From assembly GCF_003931795.1 (NCBI RefSeq), contig NZ_CP034234.1, forward strand, positions 1,116,001 through 1,180,000: 64,000 bases of DNA, in the 5' to 3' direction. Made by a program: the position numbers and the translations under genes. Positions 1 to 11,089 of this stretch are shown one piece after another; the first letter of the stretch is position 1, and the number at the start of each line of letters is the position of its first letter. The stretch comes from Erysipelothrix piscisicarius. GTDB lineage: Bacteria > Bacillota_I > Bacilli_A > Erysipelotrichales > Erysipelotrichaceae. The notes beneath the pieces were generated by a model. The model was not told the DNA's origin, did not search any database, and saw nothing but the letters and a program-made list of their open reading frames with translations.

Positions 1-3000
1 AATTTATCGCGAAGTATTATTTAAGTGATGGGGAGTCAGCAATTTGTGTTGTTGATTTTGCAGATACTGAAGACGAAATCATTTCAAAAGGAATTTGTAT
101 TCGAGTCTTTGGGACCTACGTGTTCGATGCGAAATATGAACGTGATTACATTTTTAAAATGGATCGCTATGAAGAAATTGACAATATTTTCCGCCGTTTT
201 GATACTGCTGATGAAAAACGTGTCGAGTTCCATTTACACACGAAATATTCTGAAATGGACGGTATTAACGATGCTTCAGAATATATGGCTCAAGCTTTTG
301 AATGGGGGCATCCCGGAATGATCATAACGGATCATACGGGTGTTCAATGTTTTCCTAAAGCGTATGGTAATCTCAAGAAATTACGTTCAAAATATCCAGA
401 TCACGCATTTAAACTGGGTTATGGCGTTGAAATGAATATGGTTGATGGTGAACTTAAAATTGTTTCAAATGCACATGGTGAACCACTCCAAACAGGATCA
501 TATGTTTCTTTTGACTTGGAAACTACGGGACTTTCAAATTATTATGACCACATTATTGAATTTGGTGGTGTTTTAATTGAGAATGGACGTGTTGTTAAGA
601 AGATGCAAACGTTTATCAAAGCACCAGTTCTGGTTCGACCATTTATTCAAGAATTAACCAATATTACGGATGCTGACTTAATGAATGCACCTACAATCGA
701 AGAAGCAATGGATGAAATTTTAGAGTTTTTAGGGGACCATGTTCTGGTTGCTCATAACGCCCAATTTGATATTGATTTTATTCAAGAAACTCTTCGCCGA
801 ATGGGAAGAGCACCAATTCAAAATGCAGTTATTGATACTCTAGATTTATCGCGTGCTCTTTTTGATAATCGTCGTTCATACCGATTAGGTAGTATTGCGC
901 GATTTATGCGAATTGGTTATGACGAAGGGGTTGCTCACCGGGCAGATTATGATGCGGAAGTATTGTCTCTTGTATTTTTAGAAATGTTGCGCTTAGAGCA
1001 ATTAAGTTCAATGCAAACGATTGATGAATTACAATCCTTAAATAATGAATCAAGTTTTAAGAAATTACGTAAAAGTCATTGTACAGTAATAGCCAAAACA
1101 CAATCAAGTATTAAGGATTTATATCAATTAATAACGTTATCTCATACCAAATACCTTGCGTTCTTCGGTAAAACATCGAAAGGTGATGCAGTTATGGCAG
1201 AACCGAGAATTCTAAGGAGTGAATTAACGCGTTTTCGCGAGAATTTATTAATTGGGGCAGGATGTACTAATTCAGAACTCTTTGAGATTGCGATGAATAA
1301 AAGTCAAGAAGCGCTGGAGCGTTGTATTTCGTTTTATGATTATGTAGAGATTATGCCTTTAGATTTATATGCGCCTTTGTTGGAGAGTCAAGCCATTGAA
1401 AGTGAGGACCGTTTAGTTGATATTATTAATCGTATTATTACGACAGCGAATAAACTAAATAAACCGATCTTAGCAGTTGGGAATGTTCATTACAATCATC
1501 CAAGTGAAAAAGTCATTCGTGATGTCTATATTCACTCACAAGGTATTGGAGGTTCACGTCATCCGCTCTATATCTTTAATGAGCAACGTCGTATGGCTTT
1601 TGAAGCACCCGATCAACATTTTAGAAGTACAACCGAGATGTTGGATGCTTTCGCCTTTTTAGGTCCAGATAAAGCATATGAGTACGTCGTGAAAAATCCC
1701 GTGAAATTATTGGATCAAATTGAAGATATCGCACCAAAGAAAAAAGAATTGTTTACCCCGCATTTAGAGAACAGTGATGAGCTCCTTAAGGAAATTGTGT
1801 ATCGCAATGCCCATAACCTTTACGGAAATCCGCTTCCTGAAATTGTTGAGGCGCGCATTGATCGTGAGCTAAAATCAATTTTCGGTAATGGATATGGAGT
1901 TATTTACTATATCTCACATCTTCTTGTAAAGAAATCATTGGATGATGGATATCTTGTCGGATCTCGAGGCTCAGTTGGTTCTTCACTTGTTGCGACCATG
2001 GCAGAAATAACCGAAGTTAATCCCTTGGCACCTCATTATGTATGTGACAATTGTCATTATAATGAGTTCTTCCTTGGTGGTGAATACTCTTCAGGATTTG
2101 ACTTGGACCCGAAAGATTGTCCGAATTGTGGTAAAGCACTGCATTGTGAGGGACAAGATATTCCTTTTGAGACCTTTTTAGGTTTTGAAGGTGATAAAGT
2201 ACCTGATATTGATTTAAACTTCTCGGGTGATTATCAGGAATTTGCACATGCTTATACGAAAGAAATATTCGGTGAAGAATATGTTTATCGTGCTGGAACA
2301 ATTTCAACAGTGGCTCAAAAAACTGCTTTTGGTTATGTTCTTGGTTACCATGAAAGTATGAATATTACCAACAGTAATAATGCATGGAATACATATCTTG
2401 CGGTTGGTGCCGAAGGGGTTAAACGAACGACTGGACAGCATCCAGGTGGAATTATTGTTGTTCCAGATTACATGGATGTTCATGACTTTACACCCATTCA
2501 ATATCCTGCGAATAATCCTGATTCGTCGTGGTATACGACGCATTTCGAATTCCATGATATTGATGACAACGTGTTAAAACTTGATATTTTAGGCCATGTC
2601 GATCCTACGGCGATGAAGATGTTAGAGCGCCTTACGGGTGTTGACATTCATGATGTGCCGATGAACGATAAAAAAACGTTATCCCTTTTTGGGTCTACAG
2701 AAGCCTTGGAAGTTGATGAGCGTAAATATCATGAAGTAACAGGGGGACTGGGATTGCCTGAGTTTGGTACTCCATTTGTTCGTGGCATGCTTGAAGCGAC
2801 ACGTCCTAATAAATTCTCAGACTTAGTTCGAATTTCAGGATTATCACACGGAACAGATGTTTGGAGAAATAATGCAGAAGAATTAATAAAACAAGGATTA
2901 GCGTTTGATAAGGTAATTGGTTGTCGTGACGATATTATGGTTGACTTGATGCATTATGGCCTTGAAGCAAAAGAAGCATTCACCATTATGGAAAGTGTTC

Positions 3001-3648
3001 GTAAAGGACGCGGACTCACGGACGATTGGATTGCTTCGATGAAAAAAAATAATGTGCCGGAGTGGTATATCGATTCGTGTTTAAAAATCAAGTACATGTT
3101 CCCGAAAGCCCATGCGGTTGCATATGTTATGATGGCGATACGGGTTGCTTGGTTTAAAGTTTACTACGCGCGTGCATATTACGCGGTGTATTTTACATTG
3201 CGAGTTAACGCTTATGAGATCGAAACGATGTGTGCTTCACAAGAAATCGTTGCCAGTCGTTTAAACTCAATTAATATGCGCCTGAAGAGTTTCGATACAA
3301 AGAAAGACGTTTCGATAAAAGAAAAACTTGATTGATACACTTGAAGTAACGCTTGAACTTCAAAGTAGGGGATATAAGGTAAGTCCAATTGATTTAGAAT
3401 TGTCGAAGGCAACTGAGTTTAGTTTGGATCCGCGCGACGATAAAGCGATTTTACCGCCATTCAATGTTGTTGATGGGTTAGGTGATAATGTTGCCCGTCA
3501 GCTTGTGAAGGCGCGAGAAGAGCAACCGTTTATTTCGAAAAAAGATTTAATGACTCGTGGCGGAATCAGCTCAACTTCAGTCAAGAAATTAGACGAGTTG
3601 GGTGTCACGACACATCTACAAGATAGTAATCAGATGAGTTTGTTTTAA
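1..3648 (+). CDS. polC: DNA polymerase III alpha subunit PolC, 5' end outside window, frame break near the 3' end
   Basis: Replicative Gram-positive DNA polymerase with built-in proofreading. The reading frame is open from base 3, so the N-terminus lies before the window. Visible in order: PHP domain (VEFHLHTKYSEMDG, then IITDHTG), DnaQ-type 3'-5' exonuclease (FDLETTGL ... HNAQFDIDF), a four-cysteine zinc site around 2043-2134 (CDNC and CPNC), and the polymerase core with PDIDLNFSGD. The main frame stops at TGA 3333-3335. The remaining ~106 residues, homologous to the usual PolC C-terminus and ending in SLF, continue in another frame from about 3325 to 3648. The break lies at a run of five A (3322-3326). 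An essential enzyme is unlikely to be truncated, so an indel or sequencing error is likely. It is followed by rimP, as in Bacillus. Confidence 0.95.
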
Positions 3649-3704
3649 AAGATTAGATGCTAAAAATTAATCTATTTTTAACTGCTGAAACTGGATGCAT
3701 AAAT

Positions 3705-3733
3705 TTGCTTTTACCACGGTTTAAGTGTATAAT
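3705..3733 (+). promoter_or_regulatory. Promoter of the rimP-nusA-infB operon
   Basis: TTGCTT (3705-3710), a 17-base spacer, then TATAAT (3728-3733). It lies between polC and rimP and gives a leader of roughly 55 bases. Confidence 0.75.
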
Positions 3734-3753
3734 ATGCATATACTTTTAAACAG

Positions 3754-3774
3754 AGGAGTGGTTAAGCCACTCCT
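3754..3774 (+). promoter_or_regulatory. Perfect stem-loop in the rimP leader
   Basis: AGGAGTGG and CCACTCCT form an 8-bp perfect stem with a 5-base loop. It is followed by TATATATTG rather than a U-run, so it is not a convincing terminator. It sits ~15 bases before the ribosome site AAGGAG of rimP, and its 5' arm itself looks like a Shine-Dalgarno sequence. A role in RNA stability or autoregulation is possible. Confidence 0.5.
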
Positions 3775-3797
3775 TATATATTGTCTAAGGAGCGAAT

Positions 3798-4229
3798 ATG
3801 GAAAAGTATTTAGAGAAAATTAAACCAACTGCAGAAGCGCTGGGACTTGATATTATTGATGCAGAACTCATTGGCAACGATTTGCTTGAATTGAGTATTG
3901 CACGTAAAGACTTCACACCTGTGGACTTAGAAATCTGTGCGAAGGCTGGTGAAGCATTTGGTGAAGCATTGGATTTTGAGATTGGTCTGGATGTAGGTTC
4001 TGCTGGTGCAGAACGTGTCATTCTTGAAGAAGATTATGAAAATGTTGTTGATCAATATGTATTAATTAAATTTAAAAATCCAATACAAGGTGCTGACTAT
4101 GTAGAAGGAACAGTAATATCCGTAGACGAAAACGAGGTTGTTGTATCTTATAGACAAAAAACAGCATTAAAGAAAATTGCAATTGAACGTTTAAATATTA
4201 AAATGCTAAGATTAGCGGTTAAAGTTTAA
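3798..4229 (+). CDS. rimP: Ribosome maturation factor RimP
   Basis: Helps maturation of the 30S ribosomal subunit in the cytoplasm. The 143-residue protein has the family layout: an N-terminal alpha/beta domain with the DVGSAGAER motif (usually DVSSPGxxR) near residues 65-75, then a small SH3-like C-terminal domain. The start is ATG with AAGGAG nine bases upstream. It is the first gene after the operon promoter and is followed by nusA after 12 bases, the standard Firmicute order. The motif reads GSAG instead of the more usual SSPG, a mild deviation. Confidence 0.93.
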   Translation: MEKYLEKIKPTAEALGLDIIDAELIGNDLLELSIARKDFTPVDLEICAKAGEAFGEALDFEIGLDVGSAGAERVILEEDYENVVDQYVLIKFKNPIQGADYVEGTVISVDENEVVVSYRQKTALKKIAIERLNIKMLRLAVKV

Positions 4230-4241
4230 GGAGATAGTGAA

Positions 4242-5807
4242 ATGAACGTTAAGAATGTTATATTAGCGATGCAAGAGATTGAAGATAATCGCAATATTTC
4301 AAAAGAGATTATTATTGATGCATTGCAAGACTCATTGATTAAAGCATATCGCAAACAAATCGGGGTTCCGGATGCACTTGTCGATGTAATCATTGATGAA
4401 AGAACTCAAGAAATGAAATTATTCCATAAATTCCTTGTGGTTGAAGAAGTAATGGATGACGAATTAGAAGTTGGAATTACAGAACTTCCTGAAGGTGCAG
4501 AAGGCCTTCAAGTAGGGGAGTACTACATGATCGAAGAACCAATTATGGAGTTAGGACGTGCCGCAGCGACGCTTGCGAAAAATGTGATCAAACAAAAAAT
4601 TCGTGAAGCCGAAAAGCAAGCTGTTTATGATGAATACATTGATCAACTGGGTGAGATGATTATGGCCATGGTTGAAAGTGTTGAAGAAAAATTTGTGGTT
4701 CTAAACCTCGGTAAGTCATTGGCAGTCATGCCACGTGCAGCACAAATTGAAGGTGAAACATACCGTGAAGGACAAACACTTAAAGTTGTTATTACGGATG
4801 TAAACCGTGATACTAAAGGTGCTCAAATCTTGGTATCGCGTGCTGATGCAATGCTTGTGCGTCGTTTATTTGAAAATGAAGTTCCTGAAATTTTTGAAGG
4901 ACAAGTTGAGATTAAAGCAATTGCACGTGAAGCAGGTGAACGTACTAAAATCGCCGTATATTCCCATGATTCTGATATTGATCCAATTGGAGCATGTATT
5001 GGACCAAGTGGAAGTCGTGTTCAAGCCATTATTGAAGAACTCAAAGGTGAAAAAATTGACATCTTTGAGTGGAGTGATAATATGGTTGAGCTAATCAACA
5101 ATGCACTTGCTCCTGCAGAAGTAATTGCAGTTTATCCAAATGCGGATAATAAGGGCCTTGTGGTTATCGTTGATGACAACCAGCTATCCTTAGCGATTGG
5201 TAAACGCGGTAAAAATGCGCGTTTAGCAGTTCGTCTGACAAAACAACGCATTGATATTAAGTCTGTATCTGAAGCGCAAGCAGAAGGTATTGATTATGTT
5301 TCCTTAATGGCAGCATATGAAGCAGAAATTCGTTCAAAACAAGTTCGAGACGAAATTGTTGAAGAAATCGAAGACCGCGATGAAGTAGTAGAAACAGTCG
5401 AAGTTGAAGAATCTACTGATGAAGTAATTCAAGAAGTGGAACAAGACGTTGTCGAAGATGTGACTGAAGAAGAAACTCAACCGGAAGAAGTTGAAGAAAC
5501 GATTAAAATTGACCGTAAAGATGTTTTCAAACCACGAACAGACTATGTGTCAAAATTCGAACAACTTGCTGATGCATCACGTAAAGAAGAAAGTGATTTA
5601 CGCCATCGTAGACGTAAACCAGAACGTGAAGAAGAGAAGCCAGTAAACACAAGCGAACTTCTTAAAGAAAAAGAATATGAAATTCTTCCTGAGTATTCAC
5701 CTGAAGAACTCAAACAAATTGAGAAACAACAGGCTGCAGAATCGAATTCATGGTTAGAAGAAGAAATTGACTTCGATGAATTTGATGAGTACTACGACGC
5801 CGAATAA
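4242..5807 (+). CDS. nusA: Transcription termination/antitermination factor NusA with a long acidic tail
   Basis: RNA-polymerase-associated elongation, pausing and termination factor. Residues ~1-125 are the N-terminal polymerase-binding domain, ~135-200 the S1 domain, and two KH domains follow (GPSGSRVQAI near 250 and AIGKRGKNAR near 315). At 521 residues it is about 150 longer than Bacillus NusA. Residues ~370-521 are an extra, very acidic and apparently disordered tail (runs of EEV/DEV, then basic RHRRRK, then EEEIDFDEFDEYYDAE). GGAGATAG precedes the ATG. It is co-transcribed with rimP and ylxR. The tail is a lineage feature whose function cannot be read from the sequence. Confidence 0.95.
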   Translation: MNVKNVILAMQEIEDNRNISKEIIIDALQDSLIKAYRKQIGVPDALVDVIIDERTQEMKLFHKFLVVEEVMDDELEVGITELPEGAEGLQVGEYYMIEEPIMELGRAAATLAKNVIKQKIREAEKQAVYDEYIDQLGEMIMAMVESVEEKFVVLNLGKSLAVMPRAAQIEGETYREGQTLKVVITDVNRDTKGAQILVSRADAMLVRRLFENEVPEIFEGQVEIKAIAREAGERTKIAVYSHDSDIDPIGACIGPSGSRVQAIIEELKGEKIDIFEWSDNMVELINNALAPAEVIAVYPNADNKGLVVIVDDNQLSLAIGKRGKNARLAVRLTKQRIDIKSVSEAQAEGIDYVSLMAAYEAEIRSKQVRDEIVEEIEDRDEVVETVEVEESTDEVIQEVEQDVVEDVTEEETQPEEVEETIKIDRKDVFKPRTDYVSKFEQLADASRKEESDLRHRRRKPEREEEKPVNTSELLKEKEYEILPEYSPEELKQIEKQQAAESNSWLEEEIDFDEFDEYYDAE

Positions 5808-5823
5808 TCTTAGGAGGTGTGTC

Positions 5824-6078
5824 ATGAAGAAAGTACCATTGCGCAAATGTATTGTAACGGGAGAACAACATCCAAAAGCGGATTTGCTTCGCGTTGTATT
5901 AACACCCGAGGATACAATTGAAATCGACCCAAGTGGGCGAAAAAACGGGCGTGGAGCATATTTATATGTGACGGAAGAGACCATTGAGAAAGCTCAGAAG
6001 TCTCGTGCTCTCGAACGTGCACTGAAAACTAAAGTTCCGGTTGAAATTTATGAGGAGCTTAAGAACTATGTTCGATAA
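5824..6078 (+). CDS. ylxR: YlxR/RnpM family RNA-binding protein
   Basis: Small basic protein of the YlxR (DUF448) family. Characterised members bind RNA and modulate RNase P. The 84-residue product shows PLRKCIVTGEQ at the N-terminus and the family signature GRKNGRGAYLYV. The start chosen is the ATG at 5824, which has a near-perfect AGGAGGTG eight bases upstream; longer in-frame starts overlap nusA without a ribosome site. It lies between nusA and ylxQ as in other Firmicutes, and its end overlaps ylxQ by 11 bases. Confidence 0.9.
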   Translation: MKKVPLRKCIVTGEQHPKADLLRVVLTPEDTIEIDPSGRKNGRGAYLYVTEETIEKAQKSRALERALKTKVPVEIYEELKNYVR

Positions 6079-6394
6079 ACAAAAAATGTTAAATACGCTT
6101 GGTTTATGTCAACGTGGACGAAAGTTAGTTTACGGAGATGAATTGCTTCCAGCAATCACAAAAAACAAAGTGTATGCAGTCGTTTTAGCGGATAATGCAT
6201 CCGATCGAACACGAAAACAAATCCAAGATAAGTGTAATACAGCGGGAATTCCTGTTATTGGAGGAATTACACGTGAAGAATTGTCGTGGTCAATTGGCAT
6301 GACAAATCGTGTTGCTGTTGGAGTAAGTGATCGAGGATTTAGTAAAGTATTTAAATCTTACTTAGTAGAAAGAGGTGACGTAGTAAGTGAGTAA
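6068..6394 (+). CDS. ylxQ: YlxQ, L7Ae/L30e-like RNA-binding protein
   Basis: 108-residue member of the ribosomal L7Ae/L30e/S12e/Gadd45 fold, probably a kink-turn RNA binder. Motifs: [17 protein letters not shown], then [11 protein letters not shown]. The ATG at 6068 is preceded by GAGGAG inside the end of ylxR. The stop overlaps the GTG of infB, indicating translational coupling. The physiological target is not known. Confidence 0.87.
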   Translation: MFDKQKMLNTLGLCQRGRKLVYGDELLPAITKNKVYAVVLADNASDRTRKQIQDKCNTAGIPVIGGITREELSWSIGMTNRVAVGVSDRGFSKVFKSYLVERGDVVSE

Positions 6395-8243
6395 TAAAAA
6401 AAGACAAAGAAATAATAAAAACAAACAGAATCGTAATAATAAGCGTCCCGCTCAGGACAACTTTAAACCGAAAGATAACGTCGTAATTTCGGAGATTGAG
6501 TATACTGATGGTATTACGGTTAAGGAATTATCTGAGAAAATAAATAAAAGTCCTGCTGAAGTAATTAAACTTTTATTTATGATGGGAACGATGGTTACGA
6601 TCAATACGTCTTTAGATGATGATACGGTACAGTTAATCTGTATGGAATATGAAATTGAAGCAACACGTGTTGAGCCTGTTGATGAATTAACATTGGATGA
6701 TGAAGAAAAAGATGATCCATCAACTTTAGAACAACGTCCTCCAATTGTTACAATTATGGGACATGTTGACCACGGTAAGACAACAACATTGGATACAATT
6801 CGTAATACGGATGTCGTTGCGGATGAGTTCGGTGGTATTACCCAACATATTGGGGCTTACCAAATTACTCATAAAGGCAAAAAAATTACCTTTTTAGATA
6901 CTCCAGGTCATGAGGCTTTTACAGCAATGCGTGCTCGTGGTGCGAGTGTAACCGATATTGTTATTGTTGTCGTTGCTGCGGATGATGGTGTGATGCCACA
7001 AACACGCGAGGCAGTTGATCACGCTCGTGCAGCGAACGTTCCACTTATCGTCGCAATTAATAAAATCGATAAACCGAATATTAATATTGATCGTGTATAT
7101 TCAGAATTTAGTGATCTTGGAGTTATGCCAGAAGAATGGGGTGGAGACACTGTATTCGTTAAAATCTCGGCAAAATCTGGCGAAGGAATTGAAGAATTGC
7201 TCGAAACAGTTCTTGTAGCTTCTGAGCTAGAGGACTTGACAGCAAATCCAAATCGCTTGGCGTTTGGTACTGTTATTGAGGCTAAACTTGATAAAAGTCG
7301 TGGTCCCGTCGCAACCCTTATTGTTCAAAAAGGAACATTACGTCAAGGGGATCCAGTTGTAGTAGGAACTACATTTGGTCGAATTCGTAAAATGGTTGAT
7401 AACCGTGGTCGCGAGTTACAAGAAGCATTACCTTCAATGCCTGTGGAAATTATTGGTCTAAGTGATGTTCCAATTGCAGGGGACTCATTCAGAGCGTTTG
7501 ATGATGAAAAGAGTTCACGTGCCGTTGCGGATAAACGTAATCAAGCTCGAATTCTAGCAGATCGTAATCAAACAAGTGCATTAAGTCTTGATGATTTATC
7601 ACAACAAATTGCTGATGGTGAAATTCAAGATATTAATGTTATTCTTAAAACGGATGTTCAAGGTTCAGCAGAAGCGGTTAAAGCAGCGCTGGAACGTATT
7701 GAAGTTGGTGATGGACATGATGTTCGTGTAAATGTTATTCGTGCTACTGTAGGTGGTATTACAGAGAATGATATCATGTTAGCATCTGCATCAAATGCTA
7801 TTATTATTGGATTTAATATCCGACCTACTGCAGCAATTCGAAAGAAAGCTGAAGAAGAAGGAATTGAAATTCGTCTTTACAATATTATCTATAAAGCAAT
7901 TGAAGCTATGGAAGCAGCGATGAAGGGTATGTTAGCACCTGTGTTTGAAGAAAAAATCTTTGGTCAAGCTGAAGTACGTGAGATTTATAAAGTTTCTAAA
8001 GTTGGTACAATTGCTGGATGTATGGTTACAGATGGTAAAATGCTTAAAGAATCCGGTGTACGTCTAATGCGTGATGGTGTTGTTATCTATGAAGGGCAAA
8101 TGGCTTCATTAAAACGATTCCAAAATGATGCAAAAGAAGTATCGCAAGGATTTGAATGTGGTATTACAATTGAAAACTTTAATGATATTAAAGATGGTGA
8201 CGTTATCGAGTCATTTGGTGAAATTGAAGTTGAACAAAAGTAG
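6387..8243 (+). CDS. infB: Translation initiation factor IF-2
   Basis: GTPase that delivers initiator tRNA to the 30S subunit. GTG start with AGAGGTG upstream. A short basic N-terminus ([11 protein letters not shown]) precedes the IF2_N domain. The G domain has GHVDHGKT (G1), DTPGHE (G3) and NKID (G4), followed by domains II-IV to residue 618. The N-terminal extension is short compared with Bacillus. It overlaps ylxQ by 8 bases and is followed by rbfA after 17 bases. The ylxP gene often found between infB and rbfA is absent. Confidence 0.96.
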   Translation: MSNKKRQRNNKNKQNRNNKRPAQDNFKPKDNVVISEIEYTDGITVKELSEKINKSPAEVIKLLFMMGTMVTINTSLDDDTVQLICMEYEIEATRVEPVDELTLDDEEKDDPSTLEQRPPIVTIMGHVDHGKTTTLDTIRNTDVVADEFGGITQHIGAYQITHKGKKITFLDTPGHEAFTAMRARGASVTDIVIVVVAADDGVMPQTREAVDHARAANVPLIVAINKIDKPNINIDRVYSEFSDLGVMPEEWGGDTVFVKISAKSGEGIEELLETVLVASELEDLTANPNRLAFGTVIEAKLDKSRGPVATLIVQKGTLRQGDPVVVGTTFGRIRKMVDNRGRELQEALPSMPVEIIGLSDVPIAGDSFRAFDDEKSSRAVADKRNQARILADRNQTSALSLDDLSQQIADGEIQDINVILKTDVQGSAEAVKAALERIEVGDGHDVRVNVIRATVGGITENDIMLASASNAIIIGFNIRPTAAIRKKAEEEGIEIRLYNIIYKAIEAMEAAMKGMLAPVFEEKIFGQAEVREIYKVSKVGTIAGCMVTDGKMLKESGVRLMRDGVVIYEGQMASLKRFQNDAKEVSQGFECGITIENFNDIKDGDVIESFGEIEVEQK

Positions 8244-8260
8244 AACAGAGGTAATTTAAT

Positions 8261-8596
8261 ATGACAGTTAAAAAAGAACGTATTGAATCTATCATTAAGC
8301 GTGAACTTGCTCCAGTGATTCAAAATCGCTTGAACGATCCAAGTTTAAAGTTTGTCAGCATAACAGAAGTCGATGTTACTAACGATTTCTCGTTTGCGAC
8401 AATTTATGTTAGTTTTTTAGAAGATGCTAAGAAAAAACCAGGTATGGATGCTTTAAATAAAGCAAAAGGTATGCTTCGTTCAGAAGTGAGTAAGGCATTA
8501 AGTATTCGCCGAACTCCTGAGTTAATTTTTAAACTTGATGAATCATCTGAGTATGGTGCTAAGATCGACGGTATCTTAGAATCACTTAAAAAATAA
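8261..8596 (+). CDS. rbfA: Ribosome-binding factor A
   Basis: 30S maturation factor, 111 residues, with the KH-like RbfA fold: KKERIESIIKREL at the start, then LKFVSITEVDVTNDFS, and LRSEVSKALSIRRTPEL near the end. AGAGGTAA lies upstream of the ATG. It is the last gene of the rimP operon and is followed at once by an intrinsic terminator. Confidence 0.94.
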   Translation: MTVKKERIESIIKRELAPVIQNRLNDPSLKFVSITEVDVTNDFSFATIYVSFLEDAKKKPGMDALNKAKGMLRSEVSKALSIRRTPELIFKLDESSEYGAKIDGILESLKK

Positions 8597-8603
8597 TAAA
8601 AAA

Positions 8604-8632
8604 GGCTTGGACTATAAATCCAAGCTTTTTTT
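8604..8632 (+). terminator. Intrinsic terminator of the rimP-rbfA operon
   Basis: GCTTGGA (8605-8611) and TCCAAGC (8619-8625) form a 7-bp stem with a 7-base loop, followed by seven T. It directly follows the rbfA stop. Confidence 0.88.
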
Positions 8633-8642
8633 ATGGGAGTAT

Positions 8643-8671
8643 AAAAAAACGGCATTTACTTGCCGTTTTTT
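8643..8671 (-). terminator. Bidirectional intrinsic terminator, end of the lysine-type ABC operon
   Basis: CGGCA and TGCCG flanked by A-run and T-run give a symmetrical hairpin usable in both directions. It lies between rbfA and the convergent ABC ATPase gene, so it mainly closes the minus-strand operon. Confidence 0.8.
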
Positions 8672-8681
8672 GGGGGTTTAA

Positions 8682-9416
8682 TCATACCTTCATGAATCGC
8701 GTTAAGAACTGTTTCGTACGCTCCTCCTTAGGATTCAAGAATAATTCCTCAGGGGATCCTTCTTCCAAAATAATTCCGCTATCCATGAATAAGATGCGGT
8801 CACTGACTTCTCGAGCAAAATCCATTTCATGAGTAACAATAAACATGGTATAGCCTTCTTTGGCTAAGCTTTTAATCACTTCAAGTACATCTCCGACCAT
8901 TTCAGGGTCTAGGGCTGATGTGGGCTCGTCTAAGAGGAGAAATTCGGGTTTCATACATAATGCACGCGCAATCGCAATACGCTGTTTTTGACCTCCAGAA
9001 AGCTGTTTAACGCTTTGGTCTTTAAACTCAACCATGCCAACGCGTTCAAGATTTTTAATGGCTTCTGCCTCTGCTTCTTTTGGATCCACTTTTAATACTT
9101 TAATCGGGGCAAGCGTACAATTTTCTAATACAGATTTATTGTTAAAAAGATTAAATGACTGAAAGATCATACCAACTTGTGAACGGTATTGATTAATATC
9201 CATTCCATGATCCGTTACATCTTCATTGTTAAACGTGATTGTTCCGTTGTCAAACGTTTCAAGAAGGTTAATACAACGTAAAAGTGTTGATTTACCACTA
9301 CCACTTGAACCAATACACGAAACAACTTCACCTTTTTTTATTTCAAGATTGATGTCTTTCAAAACTTGCAATTCACCAAATGATTTATTTAAATGTGATA
9401 TGGATAAGAAACTCAT
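8682..9416 (-). CDS. Amino-acid ABC transporter ATP-binding protein (probably lysine)
   Basis: ATPase of a polar amino acid importer (HisP/GlnQ type), 244 residues, cytoplasmic face of the membrane. Walker A GSSGSGKS near residue 36, Q-loop FQSFNLF, signature LSGGQKQR, Walker B LLLDEPTS and switch His in VTHEM are all intact. Its start lies a few bases after the stop of the permease fusion on the same strand, with GGAGG upstream. Substrate is inferred only from the lysine riboswitch in the operon leader. Confidence 0.92.
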   Translation of the reverse strand: MSFLSISHLNKSFGELQVLKDINLEIKKGEVVSCIGSSGSGKSTLLRCINLLETFDNGTITFNNEDVTDHGMDINQYRSQVGMIFQSFNLFNNKSVLENCTLAPIKVLKVDPKEAEAEAIKNLERVGMVEFKDQSVKQLSGGQKQRIAIARALCMKPEFLLLDEPTSALDPEMVGDVLEVIKSLAKEGYTMFIVTHEMDFAREVSDRILFMDSGIILEEGSPEELFLNPKEERTKQFLTRFMKV

Positions 9417-9418
9417 TG

Positions 9419-11032
9419 TTAATTACCTCCTTCTTTTTTATCGAAGTGAACTTTATGGGTTACTGATGCGGGATAACTCCCTTTTGGTGCATCCATTCGT
9501 TTTTCAATCATATTTAAGATTTGAGTTGAGCATATTGTTAGGACAAGGTAGATAAGCGAAACAATAAAGAATGGCTCCATTTGTCGGTAATAGATACCGG
9601 TTAAACGGTTACCTTGGAAGAACAGTTCTGATACTGTAATCACATTTAATACCGATGAATCTTTAATATTTACAACAAATTCATTCCCAATTGCAGGGAT
9701 TGCATTACGAATGGCTTGCGGTAAGATAACATAACGTAATGTTTGTGCCTCAGTCATGCCAAGTGAACGTGCAGCTTCATTTTGCCCTTTATCTATCGAT
9801 TGAATTCCGGCACGAATGATTTCAGACATATAAGCAGAGGTATTAATCGAAATAATGATGATCCCTGCTGTAAGAGGGGAGATGGCAACTTCTAAACCAC
9901 GTAAACCATAATAGATTAAGATTCCTTGAACCATCATTGGAGTTCCACGTAAATATTGAACATAGGCTGTGACAATAACATTCATTAAGCGTTTTAAAAG
10001 ACGGGGAATCCCTTTATCGCGCTCGCTGATTTTAATTTGACGAAACCCTGCAATAACAAGACCAATAATCAAACCGAATGTTGTCCCAGTCAAGGCAATT
10101 AAGAGGGTAATTCCCAATCCATTTAAAAATAATTTCCAGTTGTTTTGAATAAGGAATCCAACACCGGCAAAGAATCCAGATGGCATTAATTTAGTTTGGT
10201 CTTCACTCGAACTTGGTTGTCGCTTAATGGCTTCGGACATCATGGCGTCACGTTGTTCAGGTGATAGTTTACTTAATGCATCGTTAACGTCATCAAGAAG
10301 CTTGTCATTACCTTTAGCAAGCCCAATTGAAACAGTTACTTCCTCTGCATCGACGATAAATCCGTTATTACCTTCAAACTCAACAATCGCTAAGTTTGGA
10401 TTACTGCTTGTAATCGCAAGTGCAACGGGTTTTTCAGATACAAATGCATCAATGGCATTATTATTAACGGCGGTTGTTAAGAAAGGAAAGGACTCAAGGG
10501 GAACACCATGATTAACTGATGGAATTTGATCTACAAGCTGATCATGCATGGTTCCAATTTGTGCTGAAACATGCGCTCCGGAAAAATCGCTTAATGCGGT
10601 TGCATTTGCATAAGGACTGTCTTTTTTAGTAACTAAAACCATCTCACTTGTATAATAAACATCGGTGAAGTCAACTTCTTGACGACGTTCTTCTGTATTA
10701 GTCATCCCAGCAATAATGAGATCAATGTCTCCAACTTTTGCGGATTCCAATAGACCTTTAAATACTGCGTGTTCTTTGATTACCAGATTGCGATTGAGTT
10801 CGTTCGCGATGTGACGTGCCATCTGAACATCATAACCATCACAATAGCTATGTCCATCTGATAAAGGTTCTGTAAATTCAGTTTCTATCGACTGTGTCCA
10901 ATTAAATGGGGCATAATTGCATTCCATTCCAACGACTAAATCATCCTGTCGCTGTGACGAGTTCGTACAACCGGTAATGGTTAGTAGAACGAAAAATATA
11001 AGTAATACTTTTTTCATGTTTTTGCTCTGCAT
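9419..11032 (-). CDS. Amino-acid ABC transporter, substrate-binding protein fused to permease (probably lysine)
   Basis: 537-residue fusion. The N-terminus is a lipoprotein signal peptide with the lipobox LTITGC, then a family-3 solute-binding domain (about 30-265; [26 protein letters not shown]). From ~295 there is a HisM/GlnP-type permease with several membrane helices and the EAA-type loop ([22 protein letters not shown]). Such fusions are common in low-GC Gram-positives, so this is not an artefact. ATG start with GGAGGAG seven bases upstream. A lysine riboswitch precedes it, so lysine is the likely substrate. The two-gene operon is inserted in inverse orientation between rbfA and truB. 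Confidence 0.92.
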   Translation of the reverse strand: MQSKNMKKVLLIFFVLLTITGCTNSSQRQDDLVVGMECNYAPFNWTQSIETEFTEPLSDGHSYCDGYDVQMARHIANELNRNLVIKEHAVFKGLLESAKVGDIDLIIAGMTNTEERRQEVDFTDVYYTSEMVLVTKKDSPYANATALSDFSGAHVSAQIGTMHDQLVDQIPSVNHGVPLESFPFLTTAVNNNAIDAFVSEKPVALAITSSNPNLAIVEFEGNNGFIVDAEEVTVSIGLAKGNDKLLDDVNDALSKLSPEQRDAMMSEAIKRQPSSSEDQTKLMPSGFFAGVGFLIQNNWKLFLNGLGITLLIALTGTTFGLIIGLVIAGFRQIKISERDKGIPRLLKRLMNVIVTAYVQYLRGTPMMVQGILIYYGLRGLEVAISPLTAGIIIISINTSAYMSEIIRAGIQSIDKGQNEAARSLGMTEAQTLRYVILPQAIRNAIPAIGNEFVVNIKDSSVLNVITVSELFFQGNRLTGIYYRQMEPFFIVSLIYLVLTICSTQILNMIEKRMDAPKGSYPASVTHKVHFDKKEGGN

Positions 11033-11053
11033 AACATGTCTCCTCCTAAAATA

Positions 11054-11082
11054 AACAAAAAAAGACCCACGCTAGAGGTCCA
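11054..11082 (-). terminator. Riboswitch-controlled terminator ahead of the ABC operon
   Basis: Read on the minus strand, GACC and GGTC enclose a 9-base loop and are followed by seven T, just before the ribosome site. It is positioned as the expression platform of the lysine riboswitch. Confidence 0.65.
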
Positions 11083-11089
11083 TATTGAA

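Noticed and set aside
3318-3336. Programmed frameshifting in polC
   Set aside because: No canonical slippery heptamer in the right register and no stimulatory structure seen; similar breaks occur in many other genes of this window.
3754-3774. Terminator before rimP
   Set aside because: Strong stem but no following U-run, and it lies downstream of the operon promoter within the leader.
9419-11032. Binding protein-permease fusion as an assembly artefact
   Set aside because: This fusion is a known architecture in low-GC Gram-positives and the linker reads smoothly.
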